Assembly: GCA_017542485.1 (NCBI GenBank)
Contig: JAFXXC010000019.1
Span: forward strand, 1-64,000
Length of the DNA: 64,000 nucleotides
Direction: 5' to 3'
Origin: Acholeplasmatales bacterium
GTDB lineage: Bacteria; Bacillota_I; Bacilli_A; Acholeplasmatales; Anaeroplasmataceae
Shown here piece after piece: positions 9,761 to 19,109 of this stretch (positions are counted from its first letter, which is position 1; the number at the start of each line of letters is the position of its first letter). The notes beneath the pieces were generated by a model. That model was not told where the DNA came from, ran no database searches, and worked only from the letters and a program-made list of their open reading frames with translations. The position numbers were made by a program, and so were the translations under genes.

Positions 9761-10972
9761 TTGGAAACAAGACAAATTAAATTTTCACCTCCTGATATTT
9801 CAGAAGAAGAAATCAACGAGGTAGTAGATACATTAAAGTCTGGTTGGATAACAACTGGTCCAAAGACAAAAAGATTCGAACAAGAAATAGCAAAATTCTG
9901 TCACACTAATAAAGCAGTTTGTTTAAATTCACAAACAGCAGCACAAGAATTGACATTACGTGTTTTAGGTATTGGCGAGGGTGACGAGGTAATCGTTCCC
10001 GCCTATACATATACTGCATCTGCTTCAGTAGTTGTACATGTCGGAGCAAAGGTAGTAATGATTGATTCTCAAAAGGATAATGTTGAGATGGATTATGATG
10101 CTTTAGAGGCAGCTATTACTGATAAAACTAAAGTAATAATTCCAGTTGATCTTGGTGGAGTTGTTTGTGACTATGATAGAATTTATGAAATAGTAAATAA
10201 AAAGAAGAATTTATTTAAGCCAAATAATGAAATCCAAAAAGCATTTGGTAGAATCATTGTTTGTGCTGATACAGCACACTCATTCGGTTCATCTAAAGAT
10301 GGTAAGATGGCAGGCGAGATTGCAGACTTTTCATCATTTAGCTTCCATGCAGTTAAAAACTTAACTACAGGCGAAGGTGGAGCAGTTACTTGGAAGGATA
10401 TTCCTGGTATCGATAATGATGAACTATATAAAGAATATCAATTATTATCACTTCATGGTCAAAACAAGGATGCACTTGCTAAGACTAAGTTAGGCGCATG
10501 GGAATATAATATTGTTGCACCATACTTTAAGTGTAATATGACTGATATTATGGCATCAATTGGATTAGCTCAATTGAAAAGATATCCTAGCATATTAGCA
10601 AGAAGAAAAGAAATAGTTGGTAAATATGATGAAGCAATGAAAAAATATAATGTTTCAGTTTTGAAGCATTATACAGATAATTCTTCATCATGTGGTCATT
10701 TATATATTGTTAGATTTAATGGTAAGAGTGTTGAATATAGGAATCAATTCATTATCAAAATGGCAGAACGTGGTGTAGCAACTAATGTACACTATAAGCC
10801 ACTTCCTATGCATACAGGATATATTAATTTAGGATTTGATATTAAGAATTATCCAAATGCATATCATATGTATGAAAATGCAATGACATTGCCACTTCAT
10901 ACATGCCTAACAGATGAAGATATTGATTATGTATTAAAAGCATTTAATGAAGTTTATGAGGAAATGAGATAA
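9761..10972 (+). CDS. DegT/DnrJ/EryC1 aminotransferase (PglE-like, UDP-4-amino sugar synthesis)
   Basis: 403 residues starting at a TTG with an AAGAAAGAAAGTG site upstream. The PLP-binding lysine lies in SFSFHAVKNLTTGEGG; the substrate-contact element GWITTGPKTK is near the N terminus, and AYTYTASASV and CADTAHSFG are conserved family elements. It should transfer an amino group to C4 of the keto-sugar made by the preceding dehydratase, giving a UDP-4-amino-trideoxy-HexNAc. No PglD-type N-acetyltransferase is adjacent, so the amino group may stay free. It shares one base with the next gene (stop TAA, start ATG). Confidence 0.88.
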   Translation: METRQIKFSPPDISEEEINEVVDTLKSGWITTGPKTKRFEQEIAKFCHTNKAVCLNSQTAAQELTLRVLGIGEGDEVIVPAYTYTASASVVVHVGAKVVMIDSQKDNVEMDYDALEAAITDKTKVIIPVDLGGVVCDYDRIYEIVNKKKNLFKPNNEIQKAFGRIIVCADTAHSFGSSKDGKMAGEIADFSSFSFHAVKNLTTGEGGAVTWKDIPGIDNDELYKEYQLLSLHGQNKDALAKTKLGAWEYNIVAPYFKCNMTDIMASIGLAQLKRYPSILARRKEIVGKYDEAMKKYNVSVLKHYTDNSSSCGHLYIVRFNGKSVEYRNQFIIKMAERGVATNVHYKPLPMHTGYINLGFDIKNYPNAYHMYENAMTLPLHTCLTDEDIDYVLKAFNEVYEEMR

Positions 10973-11640
10973 TGAAAAGCTTTGATAAACTTCCTAAAGA
11001 GTTTCAATGTGATGAAATAAAGCCATATTATGATGCTTTAAAAAAGAAAAAGTTATCAAGATTTTTTATGAGAATGTTTGATATTGTTTTGTCATTCTTC
11101 CCATTAATAATATTATCTTTATTCTTTATAATTATTGCTATCATAATAAAGCTAACTTCTAAAGGTCCTGTATTCTATAGACAAGTAAGAGTTACTAGAT
11201 ACAATAAGGACTTTAGAATATTTAAGTTTAGAACAATGATTCAAGATGCTGATAAGAAAGGCTCTTTAGTAACAACTAAGAATGACTCAAGAATTACTGG
11301 TATAGGTAAATTCTTAAGAAAGACTAAATTAGATGAATTACCACAATTGATAAATGTTCTTTTAGGACAAATGACATTTGTTGGTACAAGACCAGAGGTA
11401 AGAAAATATGTTGATAAGTATTCTACTGAAATGTTAGCAACATTATTAATGCCTGCTGGTATTACATCTTCAGCAAGTATCAAATATAAAGATGAGGCAT
11501 CTTTGATTGAAAATGCTACTGATGTTGATGATGTATATATTAATCAAATACTTCCAGATAAGATGAAATATAATTTGGAAGATATTAAAAAATACAATTT
11601 CTTTAGAGAGATTGGTTTGATATTTAAAACAGTATTGTAG
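10972..11640 (+). CDS. Initiating phosphoglycosyl transferase (PglC-like sugar transferase)
   Basis: 222 residues with one hydrophobic segment (about residues 33-57, the re-entrant membrane helix) and the PF02397 core: GPVFYRQVRV, FKFRTM, LRKTKLDELPQLINVLLGQMTFVGTRPE. The aspartate-glutamate pair in KLDELPQ is catalytic in the monotopic family. It moves a sugar-1-phosphate from a UDP-sugar to undecaprenyl phosphate, starting the repeat unit. Given its neighbours the likely donor is the UDP-4-amino-trideoxy sugar. The C terminus continues about 60 residues past the core, with an EASLIENATDVDDVYI segment. Confidence 0.92.
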   Translation: MKSFDKLPKEFQCDEIKPYYDALKKKKLSRFFMRMFDIVLSFFPLIILSLFFIIIAIIIKLTSKGPVFYRQVRVTRYNKDFRIFKFRTMIQDADKKGSLVTTKNDSRITGIGKFLRKTKLDELPQLINVLLGQMTFVGTRPEVRKYVDKYSTEMLATLLMPAGITSSASIKYKDEASLIENATDVDDVYINQILPDKMKYNLEDIKKYNFFREIGLIFKTVL

Positions 11641-11650
11641 GTGATTTAAT

Positions 11651-12907
11651 TTGAAAATATTATATATAAATCACTATGCCGGTTCTTTAACAATGGGTAT
11701 GGAGTTTAGGCCATATTATATATCTAGAGAGTTTATCAAGCATGGTCATAGTGTTGATATAATTGCAAGTGATTTTTCACACTTAAGGACTAATAATCCT
11801 AATATAAAAAATAGTAAAATTGATGAAATTGATGGAATAAAATATCATTGGATTCACACATTTAAATATAATCATAATGGCGTAAAGAGAATTGCATCAA
11901 TGTATCAGTTTGTCCATAAAATTAAAAGAAGTGCTAAAAAAATAGCAAAGGATATAAACCCAGATGTAATTATTACATCATCAACTTATCCACTTGATAC
12001 ATACGCTGGACAAAAGATTAAAAAAATGTGCAAAAAAATTCATAATAAAGATGTGATGCTTATACATGAAATTCATGATATGTGGCCTATTACACCAATG
12101 GAACTTTATGGTATGTCAAAGTTTAATCCATTTATAATGTCATTGCAACGTGCTGAAAATTCATTTTGTAAGAAATCAGATAAAGTTGTATCGATTTTAC
12201 CATGTGCAAAAGAATATTTGTGTGAACATGGAATGAGGGATGATAAATTTCATTTTATTCCAAATGGCATTAACATTTTAGATTGGAACGAAAAAATTCC
12301 ACTTTTAGATGAATATAGAAAAACCTTGGAAAAAATAAAAAATGAAGGAAAATTTATATTATGTTTTTTTGGTAGCCATACGAAATCATACTCTCTTGAT
12401 TATTTACTAAAAGCACTTAATAAAAAAGATAGAGATAATTTATTTACGATTTTTGTTGGTGGTGGTAATTATAAAGATGAACTTATTTCGCTTGCAAAAG
12501 AATTAGACTTGTTGGAAAAAAATGTGTTGTTTTTTGATTCAATTCAAAAGAAAATGATTCCAAATCTATTAGATTATTGTGATGCAATATATGTTGGAGC
12601 AATAAAAAATAAGATGTTTAAATACGGAATTGGCATGAATAAGTTATTTGATTCTATGATGTCAGGTAAGCCAATTCTTTATGCAGTAGAAGCCCCAAAT
12701 AACTATATTGATGAATTTTCTTGTGGAATATCTGTTCCTGCAGAGAATGTAGATGAACTTAGTTTAGGAATTGATAAGTTATTGAGTCTCTCTAAAGATG
12801 AATTGACTACAATGGGTCAAAACGGAAGAAATGCTGTAATGAAAAAGTTTAATTATGTTTCGATAGGTAATGAATTTTGTAAGCTTATTGAAAAGGATGG
12901 TAAGTAG
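11651..12907 (+). CDS. GT4 glycosyltransferase (WbuB-like)
   Basis: 418 residues from a TTG start 10 bases after the previous stop, with a TAGGTGAT site. The N terminus (LYINHYAGS, EFRPYYIS) matches the WbuB-type subgroup that adds amino sugars to lipid-linked intermediates. The GT1 donor half has IPNGI, FFGSHTKSYSLDYLL and the SGKPILY acid-rich region. It probably adds the second sugar of the repeat unit on the cytoplasmic face. The donor and linkage cannot be predicted. Confidence 0.85.
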   Translation: MKILYINHYAGSLTMGMEFRPYYISREFIKHGHSVDIIASDFSHLRTNNPNIKNSKIDEIDGIKYHWIHTFKYNHNGVKRIASMYQFVHKIKRSAKKIAKDINPDVIITSSTYPLDTYAGQKIKKMCKKIHNKDVMLIHEIHDMWPITPMELYGMSKFNPFIMSLQRAENSFCKKSDKVVSILPCAKEYLCEHGMRDDKFHFIPNGINILDWNEKIPLLDEYRKTLEKIKNEGKFILCFFGSHTKSYSLDYLLKALNKKDRDNLFTIFVGGGNYKDELISLAKELDLLEKNVLFFDSIQKKMIPNLLDYCDAIYVGAIKNKMFKYGIGMNKLFDSMMSGKPILYAVEAPNNYIDEFSCGISVPAENVDELSLGIDKLLSLSKDELTTMGQNGRNAVMKKFNYVSIGNEFCKLIEKDGK

Positions 12908-12911
12908 ATAT

Positions 12912-14000
12912 ATGAAGATATTAACAGTTATAGGTGCTCGTCCACAGTTTATTAAGGCGGCCATTGGTTCAAGGGCTATAAGAAAATATCACAAGGAAAT
13001 ATTAGTGCATACTGGACAGCATTTTGATAGCAATATGTCAGATATATTTTTTAAGGAAATGGGGATACCTGAGCCAGATTATAATTTGGGTATATCTGGT
13101 GGATCACATGCTGAAATGACATCAAAAATGCTAATTGAACTTGAAAAAATAATGGTTTATGAAAAACCAGATGGTGTACTTGTTTATGGTGATACGAATT
13201 CTACTTTAGCTGCCGCTCTTGCTGCTAGTAAGTTAGGAATCCCTATTTTTCATATTGAGGCTGGAAATAGATTGGGAACATTATCAAATCCTGAGGAAAT
13301 AAATAGAACTTGTACAGATCATCTTTCAACAATGAATTTTGCAGCTACAGAAAGCGCATATAATAATTTAGTTAAAGAAAATTTGGCCAATAGATCATAT
13401 TTTGTTGGAAATATTATGTATGATGCCTTTATGTATTTTTCATCTAAGCCAGCAAACTATGATTCAATTATTGATTTCGATGGAAACAAAGTGACTATTC
13501 CTGATAAATATTACTATATGACATGTCATAGACAAGAAAATACTTTTTCTGATGAACCATTAACAGAAATTTTATCAGCAATGAATAGTTTAGAATATCC
13601 AACTATTTATTCTGTTCATCCTAGAAATAGAGAACGAGCTCTTAGAATTTGTAAAGATAATAACTTTACTAAAATAAAGCTTATTCAACCAGTTGGATAT
13701 ATTGAATCAATTCATTTAACTAAAAACGCTCAAAAGATTGTTACTGATTCGGGAGGCCTTCAATGCGAAGCATTTTATGCAAAGGTACAATGTTTATTTG
13801 TCCTAGACTTTGTAGTATGGCCTGAAACGATGGTTGATAACCGAAATCAATTAGTAAAACCTAACAAGAATGATATTTTATCTAAGTTTTCTAAAACACA
13901 AATTATAGATGAAGAATATCAACCTTTTGGAGATGGTAATTCTGCTGAAAAAATAGTTGATATAATAAATAAATGGGGTGTAGAAAATGGAAAATGTTAA
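12912..14000 (+). CDS. wbpI: Non-hydrolysing UDP-sugar 2-epimerase, WbpI/WecB-like
   Basis: 362 residues starting at MKILTVIGARPQF; an in-frame ATG 14 codons upstream lies in the previous gene and is rejected. Family motifs visible are GARPQF, HTGQHFD, GDTNSTLA, HIEAGNR and DSGGLQ. The segment NMSDIFFKEMGIPEPDYNL and the four following sugar genes favour the WbpI/WlbD subgroup, which turns UDP-GlcNAc(3NAc)A into UDP-ManNAc(3NAc)A, rather than plain WecB (UDP-GlcNAc to UDP-ManNAc). The 3' end overlaps the next gene by 14 bases. Confidence 0.9.
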   Translation: MKILTVIGARPQFIKAAIGSRAIRKYHKEILVHTGQHFDSNMSDIFFKEMGIPEPDYNLGISGGSHAEMTSKMLIELEKIMVYEKPDGVLVYGDTNSTLAAALAASKLGIPIFHIEAGNRLGTLSNPEEINRTCTDHLSTMNFAATESAYNNLVKENLANRSYFVGNIMYDAFMYFSSKPANYDSIIDFDGNKVTIPDKYYYMTCHRQENTFSDEPLTEILSAMNSLEYPTIYSVHPRNRERALRICKDNNFTKIKLIQPVGYIESIHLTKNAQKIVTDSGGLQCEAFYAKVQCLFVLDFVVWPETMVDNRNQLVKPNKNDILSKFSKTQIIDEEYQPFGDGNSAEKIVDIINKWGVENGKC

Positions 14001-15078
14001 ATATGCATTAATAGGATGTGGAAGGATAGCTATAAATCATATTCTTGCCGCGTTAGATAATAAACTTGAAATAGTTGCAGTATGTGATATTGAAGAAAAC
14101 AAGATGCAAACATTACTTGAAAAATATAATCTTCAGAATGCAGATATTAAAAGATATACAGACTACAAGAAATTAGTAGATGAAAATAAGAATTTAGAAT
14201 TAATATCAATTGCTACTGAAAGTGGTGTTCATGCTGAAATAGCTAAATACTGCATTAAGAATAAAATAAATGTAATTATTGAAAAGCCTATGGCTATGAA
14301 TATTAAAGATGCAAATGAAATTATTGCATTATCAGATGAATTACATGTTAAGGTTGCTGCTTGTCATCAAAACAGATTTAATTTAGCTGTTCAAGAAATG
14401 AGAAGAGCTCTTGAAAATGGTAGATTTGGTAAATTATCACATGGTTCAATCAATGTTAGATGGAATCGTGGTAAGGAATACTATGACCAAGCTAAATGGC
14501 GTGGTACTTGGAAGTCTGATGGTGGTGCATTAATGAATCAATGTATTCATGGTATTGACTTACTAAGATGGATGATGGGCGATGAAATTGAAGAAGTTTA
14601 TGGTCAAACTAGACAACAATTTCATCATTATTTAGAAGCTGAAGATATTGGTATGGCAATTGTTAAATTTAAAAATGGAGCAATTGGTACTATTGAAGGA
14701 ACAACAAATGTTTATCCTAAAAATTTAGAAGAAACATTATACTTATTTGGTGAGAATGGGACTTGTAAATTAGGTGGTAAGAGTTGTAATGCAATTGAGG
14801 CTTGGAATTTTAAGGATGATGATCCAAAGGATGAAGAGTTTAGAACATTATATGAGCAAACAATAAATGTTTATGGAAATGGACATGGAAGACTATTTGC
14901 TAATATGATTGATTGTATTAAAAACGATAAACAACCACTTGTAGATGCAAGAGCAGGTAAAAGAGCATTAGAATTAGTTCTTGCTATTTATAAAAGCCAA
15001 AAAGAACAAAAGCCTGTTAAGTTACCTCTTGATGAATTCTCATCATTAGATATGGTTGGTGAATTTGATAATGAGTAA
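13987..15078 (+). CDS. wbpB: Gfo/Idh/MocA oxidoreductase, WbpB/WlbA-like
   Basis: 363 residues with an N-terminal Rossmann motif (ALIGCGRIAINH), the EKPMAMN signature at residues 99-105, and NQCIHGIDLLRWMMG carrying the conserved histidine of the C-terminal domain. WbpB/WlbA oxidises C3 of UDP-GlcNAcA to a 3-keto intermediate, usually recycling NAD with 2-oxoglutarate. The family assignment comes from sequence; the substrate is inferred from the complete set of partners next to it. It overlaps the genes on both sides, so translation is probably coupled. Confidence 0.9.
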   Translation: MENVKYALIGCGRIAINHILAALDNKLEIVAVCDIEENKMQTLLEKYNLQNADIKRYTDYKKLVDENKNLELISIATESGVHAEIAKYCIKNKINVIIEKPMAMNIKDANEIIALSDELHVKVAACHQNRFNLAVQEMRRALENGRFGKLSHGSINVRWNRGKEYYDQAKWRGTWKSDGGALMNQCIHGIDLLRWMMGDEIEEVYGQTRQQFHHYLEAEDIGMAIVKFKNGAIGTIEGTTNVYPKNLEETLYLFGENGTCKLGGKSCNAIEAWNFKDDDPKDEEFRTLYEQTINVYGNGHGRLFANMIDCIKNDKQPLVDARAGKRALELVLAIYKSQKEQKPVKLPLDEFSSLDMVGEFDNE

Positions 15079-15634
15079 TTATTTTGTACATGAATCATCA
15101 TATGTTGATGATAATGTTGAAATTGGAGAAAACACTAAAATATGGCATTTCTGTCATATACAAAGTGGTGCAAAAATTGGTAGTAATTGCTCATTTGGAC
15201 AAAATGTAAATGTTTCAAACAACGTTAAGATAGGAAATGGAGTTAAGGTACAAAACAATGTTTCTATCTATGAAGGTGTTGAAATAGAAGATTATGTTTT
15301 CTGTGGTCCATCTTGCGTATTTACTAATGATATTAATCCAAGGGCTAAATATCCTAAGGGGCACAAATACCTTAAGACATTAGTTAAGAAAGGAGCATCA
15401 ATTGGTGCAAATGCTACTATTGTATGTGGACATACAGTAGGTAAGTGGGCACTTATTGGTTCTGGTGCAGTTGTTTCAAAGGATGTATTAGATCATGCAA
15501 TTATGGTAGGAGTTCCTGCAAAAAGAATCGGATGGATTTGTGAATGTGGCGAATTCTTAAAAAATGGATTAGTATGCCAAAAATGTGGTAGAAAATATAC
15601 TGAAAAAGAAACTGGTCTTGAGGAGGTAAGGTAA
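15071..15634 (+). CDS. wbpD: Left-handed beta-helix N-acetyltransferase, WbpD/WlbB-like
   Basis: 187 residues from the ATG at 15071, which overlaps the stop of the previous gene; an ATG-like start five codons upstream is less likely. Hexapeptide repeats ([LIV]GxxxX) cover about residues 10-150. A short C-terminal zinc-ribbon-like tail has CECG and CQKCG pairs, common in this subgroup. It should acetylate the 3-amino group made by the aminotransferase downstream, giving UDP-GlcNAc(3NAc)A. It might also serve the 4-amino sugar made upstream, which lacks its own acetyltransferase. Confidence 0.9.
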   Translation: MSNYFVHESSYVDDNVEIGENTKIWHFCHIQSGAKIGSNCSFGQNVNVSNNVKIGNGVKVQNNVSIYEGVEIEDYVFCGPSCVFTNDINPRAKYPKGHKYLKTLVKKGASIGANATIVCGHTVGKWALIGSGAVVSKDVLDHAIMVGVPAKRIGWICECGEFLKNGLVCQKCGRKYTEKETGLEEVR

Positions 15635-16761
15635 TGCAATTTAGAGATTTACATGCTCAATATGAAGCATTAAAAAGTGAGATTGATAAAGGAATAAATG
15701 ATGTTATCAATTCAACCTCATTTATTTTAGGGCGTCAAGTTACTGAATTAGAAAATGAATTAGCTAGTTATGTTGGAAGAAAGCATTGTGTATCTTGTGG
15801 TAATGGTACTGATGCATTAGTACTTGCACTTAAGGCACATAATGTTGGTGCAGGAGATGCAGTATTTACTGCAGACTTTACTTATATTGCTTCTGCAAGC
15901 TGTGCTGAACTTGTAGGTGCAACATCAGTTTTTGCAGATATTGACTTAAATACATTTAATATTTGTCCTAAATCATTAGAAGAACAAATACAAAAAGTAA
16001 TTAAAGAAGGAAAATTGAAACCAAAAGCAATTGTGCCTGTTGATTTATTTAGACTTCCTGCTAATTTTGAAGAAATTGAAAAAATAGCTAAGAAATACAA
16101 TTTAATAATTGTTGAAGATGCAGCACAAGGTTTTGGTGGAAATATAAATGGCAAGATGGCTTGCTCATTTGGTGACATTTCATGTACATCATTCTTCCCA
16201 GCTAAACCATTAGGCTGTTATGGAGATGGTGGCGCAATATTTACTGATGATGATAGTATTGCAGAAAGATTAAGATCATTAAGAGCTGGAGGTAAGTCAC
16301 CAGTAGATAAATACGACAATCGTGAAATTGGTACTAATTCAAGACTTGATACTATTCAAGCTGCAATATTACTACCTAAATTCCATGCATTTAAGGATTA
16401 TGAAGTAAATGATGTTAATAAAGTTGCTGGTTGGTATACTGAACTATTAAAGGATAAAGTAGTAACACCAAAAGTACCATCTGGATATTTATCTAGCTGG
16501 GCACAATATACTATTTTACTAAAGAATAGTGAAGAAAGATCAAAAGTACAATCAAAACTAAAAGAAAATGGCATTCCATCTATGATTTATTATCCAAGAG
16601 GAATGCATCAGCAACAAGCATTTAAGAATTTAAATTTAAAGGATAGTGACTATCCAAATGCCATAGAGGCAACAAAAAGAGTGCTAAGTCTTCCAATGCA
16701 CCCTTATATGAAAAAGGAAGATGTTGAACTTATTTGTTCAGTAATTTTAAAGGAGATATAA
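15634..16761 (+). CDS. wbpE: DegT-family aminotransferase, WbpE/WlbC-like
   Basis: 375 residues. The PLP lysine is in SFFPAKPLGCYGDGG, the aspartate in VEDAAQGFGG, and the N terminus (FRDLHAQYEAL, SFILGRQVTELE) is typical of the WbpE/WlbC group. It transfers an amino group from glutamate to the 3-keto sugar produced by the WbpB-like enzyme. It shares one base with the acetyltransferase gene and ends four bases before the dehydrogenase gene. This is the second of two DegT enzymes in the locus; the one at 9.8 kb belongs to the 4-amino pathway. Confidence 0.93.
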   Translation: MQFRDLHAQYEALKSEIDKGINDVINSTSFILGRQVTELENELASYVGRKHCVSCGNGTDALVLALKAHNVGAGDAVFTADFTYIASASCAELVGATSVFADIDLNTFNICPKSLEEQIQKVIKEGKLKPKAIVPVDLFRLPANFEEIEKIAKKYNLIIVEDAAQGFGGNINGKMACSFGDISCTSFFPAKPLGCYGDGGAIFTDDDSIAERLRSLRAGGKSPVDKYDNREIGTNSRLDTIQAAILLPKFHAFKDYEVNDVNKVAGWYTELLKDKVVTPKVPSGYLSSWAQYTILLKNSEERSKVQSKLKENGIPSMIYYPRGMHQQQAFKNLNLKDSDYPNAIEATKRVLSLPMHPYMKKEDVELICSVILKEI

Positions 16762-16765
16762 GGAT

Positions 16766-18091
16766 ATGAAATTTGATAATATTTATAATGGTTTAATTAA
16801 TGGAACTGAAAAATTAGCTTTAGTTGGTTTGGGATACGTTGGTATGCCAATTGCAGTTGAATTTGCAAAGCATATTTCTGTAATAGGCTTTGATATTAAT
16901 GAAAAAAGAGTAAATGAATATAGAAATGGTATCGACTCTACAAATGAAGTTGGACCTGCTATTAAGAATACAACTGTAGACTTTACTGCAGACCCTAAAA
17001 AATTAAAAGAATCTAAATTTATTATTGTAGCTGTACCTACACCAGTTAATGTTGATAATACACCTGACTTAAGACCTGTTGAGGGTGCATCAAAGATTGT
17101 TGGTCAAAATTTAACTCCAGGTACAATTGTTGTATTTGAATCTACTGTTTACCCAGGAGTAACAGAAGATGTATGTGTACCTATTATCGAAAAGGAATCA
17201 GGATTAAAGTGTGGTGTTGATTGGAAGATTGGTTACTCACCTGAAAGAATCAACCCAGGCGATAGAGTACATACATTAACTACTATTCGTAAGATTGTAT
17301 CTGGTATGGATGATGAATCTGCAAGAGAAATCAAGAAGGTATATGATATCGTAATCAAGGCTGGTACATTCCCTGTATCAACAATTAAGACTGCTGAAGC
17401 CGTAAAGGTTGTTGAAAATAGCCAAAGAGATATTAATATTGCATTCATGAATGAAATCGCAATGATTTGCGATAAGATGGGCATTGATACTGATGAAGTA
17501 TTAGCTGGTATGAATACTAAGTGGAATGCATTAGGCTTTAAGCCAGGTCTAGTTGGTGGACACTGCATTGGCGTTGACCCTTATTATTTAACAAACGCAG
17601 CTGAAATGTTAGGATACCATTCTCAAATTATTTTAAATGGTAGAAAAGTAAATGACAGTATGGGTGGATTTGTTGCTGATGCAGCAATCAAGCAAATGAT
17701 TGAAGCAGGTTTAGCACCTAAGAAAGCAACAGTAGTTATTTTAGGTATTACATTTAAAGAAAACTGCCCTGATACAAGAAATAGTAAGGTAGTTGATATT
17801 ATTAAAAGATTAAAAGAATATGACATCAATCCAATTGTTACAGATTCATGGGCTGATAAGGCAGTAGCTAAGCATGAATATGGTGTTGATTTAGTTGAAT
17901 TTGATAAATTACCAAAGGCAGATTGTGTAATTGTTGCTGTAGGTCATAATGAATTTAGATCAATGTCAATGATGCAATTAAAGTCATTATTTAGAGATTC
18001 TGCTGATAATGAAAAAGTTCTTGTTGACGTAAAGAGCTTATATAGAATGGATGAATTAAAAGCATCTGGAATGAGATTCTGGAGACTATAA
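16766..18091 (+). CDS. wbpA: UDP-N-acetylhexosamine 6-dehydrogenase, WbpA/TviB-like
   Basis: 441 residues of the UDP-Glc/GDP-Man dehydrogenase family. Visible are the NAD-binding LVGLGYVGMP (about residue 20), FESTVYPGVTED, and the catalytic cysteine in GGHCIGVDPYYL. The three family domains (NAD-binding, central, UDP-binding) fit the length. The TviB/WbpO/WbpA subgroup oxidises UDP-GlcNAc or UDP-GalNAc to the uronic acid. With the four preceding genes it completes the route UDP-GlcNAc to UDP-ManNAc(3NAc)A. A good GGAGATATAAGG site precedes the ATG. Confidence 0.93.
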   Translation: MKFDNIYNGLINGTEKLALVGLGYVGMPIAVEFAKHISVIGFDINEKRVNEYRNGIDSTNEVGPAIKNTTVDFTADPKKLKESKFIIVAVPTPVNVDNTPDLRPVEGASKIVGQNLTPGTIVVFESTVYPGVTEDVCVPIIEKESGLKCGVDWKIGYSPERINPGDRVHTLTTIRKIVSGMDDESAREIKKVYDIVIKAGTFPVSTIKTAEAVKVVENSQRDINIAFMNEIAMICDKMGIDTDEVLAGMNTKWNALGFKPGLVGGHCIGVDPYYLTNAAEMLGYHSQIILNGRKVNDSMGGFVADAAIKQMIEAGLAPKKATVVILGITFKENCPDTRNSKVVDIIKRLKEYDINPIVTDSWADKAVAKHEYGVDLVEFDKLPKADCVIVAVGHNEFRSMSMMQLKSLFRDSADNEKVLVDVKSLYRMDELKASGMRFWRL

Positions 18092-18114
18092 TTCAAGAGA
18101 AAAATGTTTTTATT

Positions 18115-18154
18115 TAAGGAGAACTAATCAACACTGATTAGTATAAAGATTATG
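18115..18154 (+). promoter_or_regulatory. Ribosome site separated from its start codon by a hairpin
   Basis: An AAGGAGA site ends at 18122, 29 bases before the ATG at 18152, too far for normal initiation. ACTAATCA (18123-18130) and TGATTAGT (18135-18142) form a perfect 8-bp stem with an ACAC loop exactly between them. If folded, the gap shrinks to about nine bases, the normal spacing. A CTG at 18134 is the only alternative start near the site. Confidence 0.55.
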
Positions 18155-19105
18155 GTAGGTATTATTATTTTAAATTATAACACTGCAGATGATGCAATTG
18201 AATGTGTAGAATCAATAGAAAAAACCACAAAGTTAGATCATAAAATATATATAGTCGATAATTGTTCAAAGGACAATTCGTTTGATGTTTTAAGAACAGA
18301 ATATGATGGCAATCCAAAGGTTGAAGTTATTCAAAGCGAAATTAATGGTGGTTTTTCTTACGGCAATAATGTAGGTATTAAAGTCGCTGAAAAAGATGGA
18401 TGTGATTACTTATTAATATCTAACCCTGATGTAATTTATTATGATGGTACTATTGATGTGATGTGTGATAGATTAAAATCTGATAGTAGAATAGGTATTA
18501 TTGGACCATCTACCCCATCTATTGATCAAGATGAATCTCAATTATTAAGAAAAGTTTATACATCATCTTTATACTTTTTTAGTAAAAAACCATTTAGATA
18601 TTTAGCAAAAGTGTTCAAATCATTAAGAACAGAATATCCATATCCCAATACAAAGTCTGATTCATTGTTTCTTTTTAAAGGAATGGTCAGAGGATGTTGT
18701 TTTATGATCTCAACTAAATTATTTAAAGAAATTGGATATTTTGATGATAATTTGTTTTTGTATTCCGAGGAATGGATTATTGCTAAAAAAATATATGATA
18801 AAGGTCTATTGTGTGCATTTGATAATAGCGTTAAGGCTCTTCACAAAGAGGCTACAAGTACAAAAAAAGTTGGTACTGGATTTCAATCTTTCCATTTGTA
18901 TTTGAGCGCATTTTATTATTTAAAATATTATGCTCATTCTAGTAAAATATATTTATTGTTTGTATGTGTTCAAAACAAGACTAATTATTTTATAAAGAGT
19001 ATATTTAGCAAATCTTATAGGAAATTATATAAAAAGTTTAAAAGCTCGCAAAATGCATTATGTTTTAAGAAAAAGAAAAAAATAGTATTTGATCATGTGG
19101 AGTGA
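18152..19105 (+). CDS. GT2 glycosyltransferase (rhamnosyltransferase-like)
   Basis: 317 residues of GT-A fold, family 2. The N terminus IIILNYNTADDAIECVESI, VDNCSKDNS, NGGFSYGNNVGI and the SNPDVI motif (the DxD equivalent) are all present, with the acceptor-side GYFDDNLFLYSEEW. This pattern is common in enzymes that use dTDP-rhamnose, consistent with rfbACDB downstream. The C-terminal 60 residues are basic and may contact the membrane. The ribosome site is unusual: a hairpin separates it from the start (see 18115-18154). Confidence 0.9.
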   Translation: MVGIIILNYNTADDAIECVESIEKTTKLDHKIYIVDNCSKDNSFDVLRTEYDGNPKVEVIQSEINGGFSYGNNVGIKVAEKDGCDYLLISNPDVIYYDGTIDVMCDRLKSDSRIGIIGPSTPSIDQDESQLLRKVYTSSLYFFSKKPFRYLAKVFKSLRTEYPYPNTKSDSLFLFKGMVRGCCFMISTKLFKEIGYFDDNLFLYSEEWIIAKKIYDKGLLCAFDNSVKALHKEATSTKKVGTGFQSFHLYLSAFYYLKYYAHSSKIYLLFVCVQNKTNYFIKSIFSKSYRKLYKKFKSSQNALCFKKKKKIVFDHVE

Positions 19106-19109
19106 TTTT

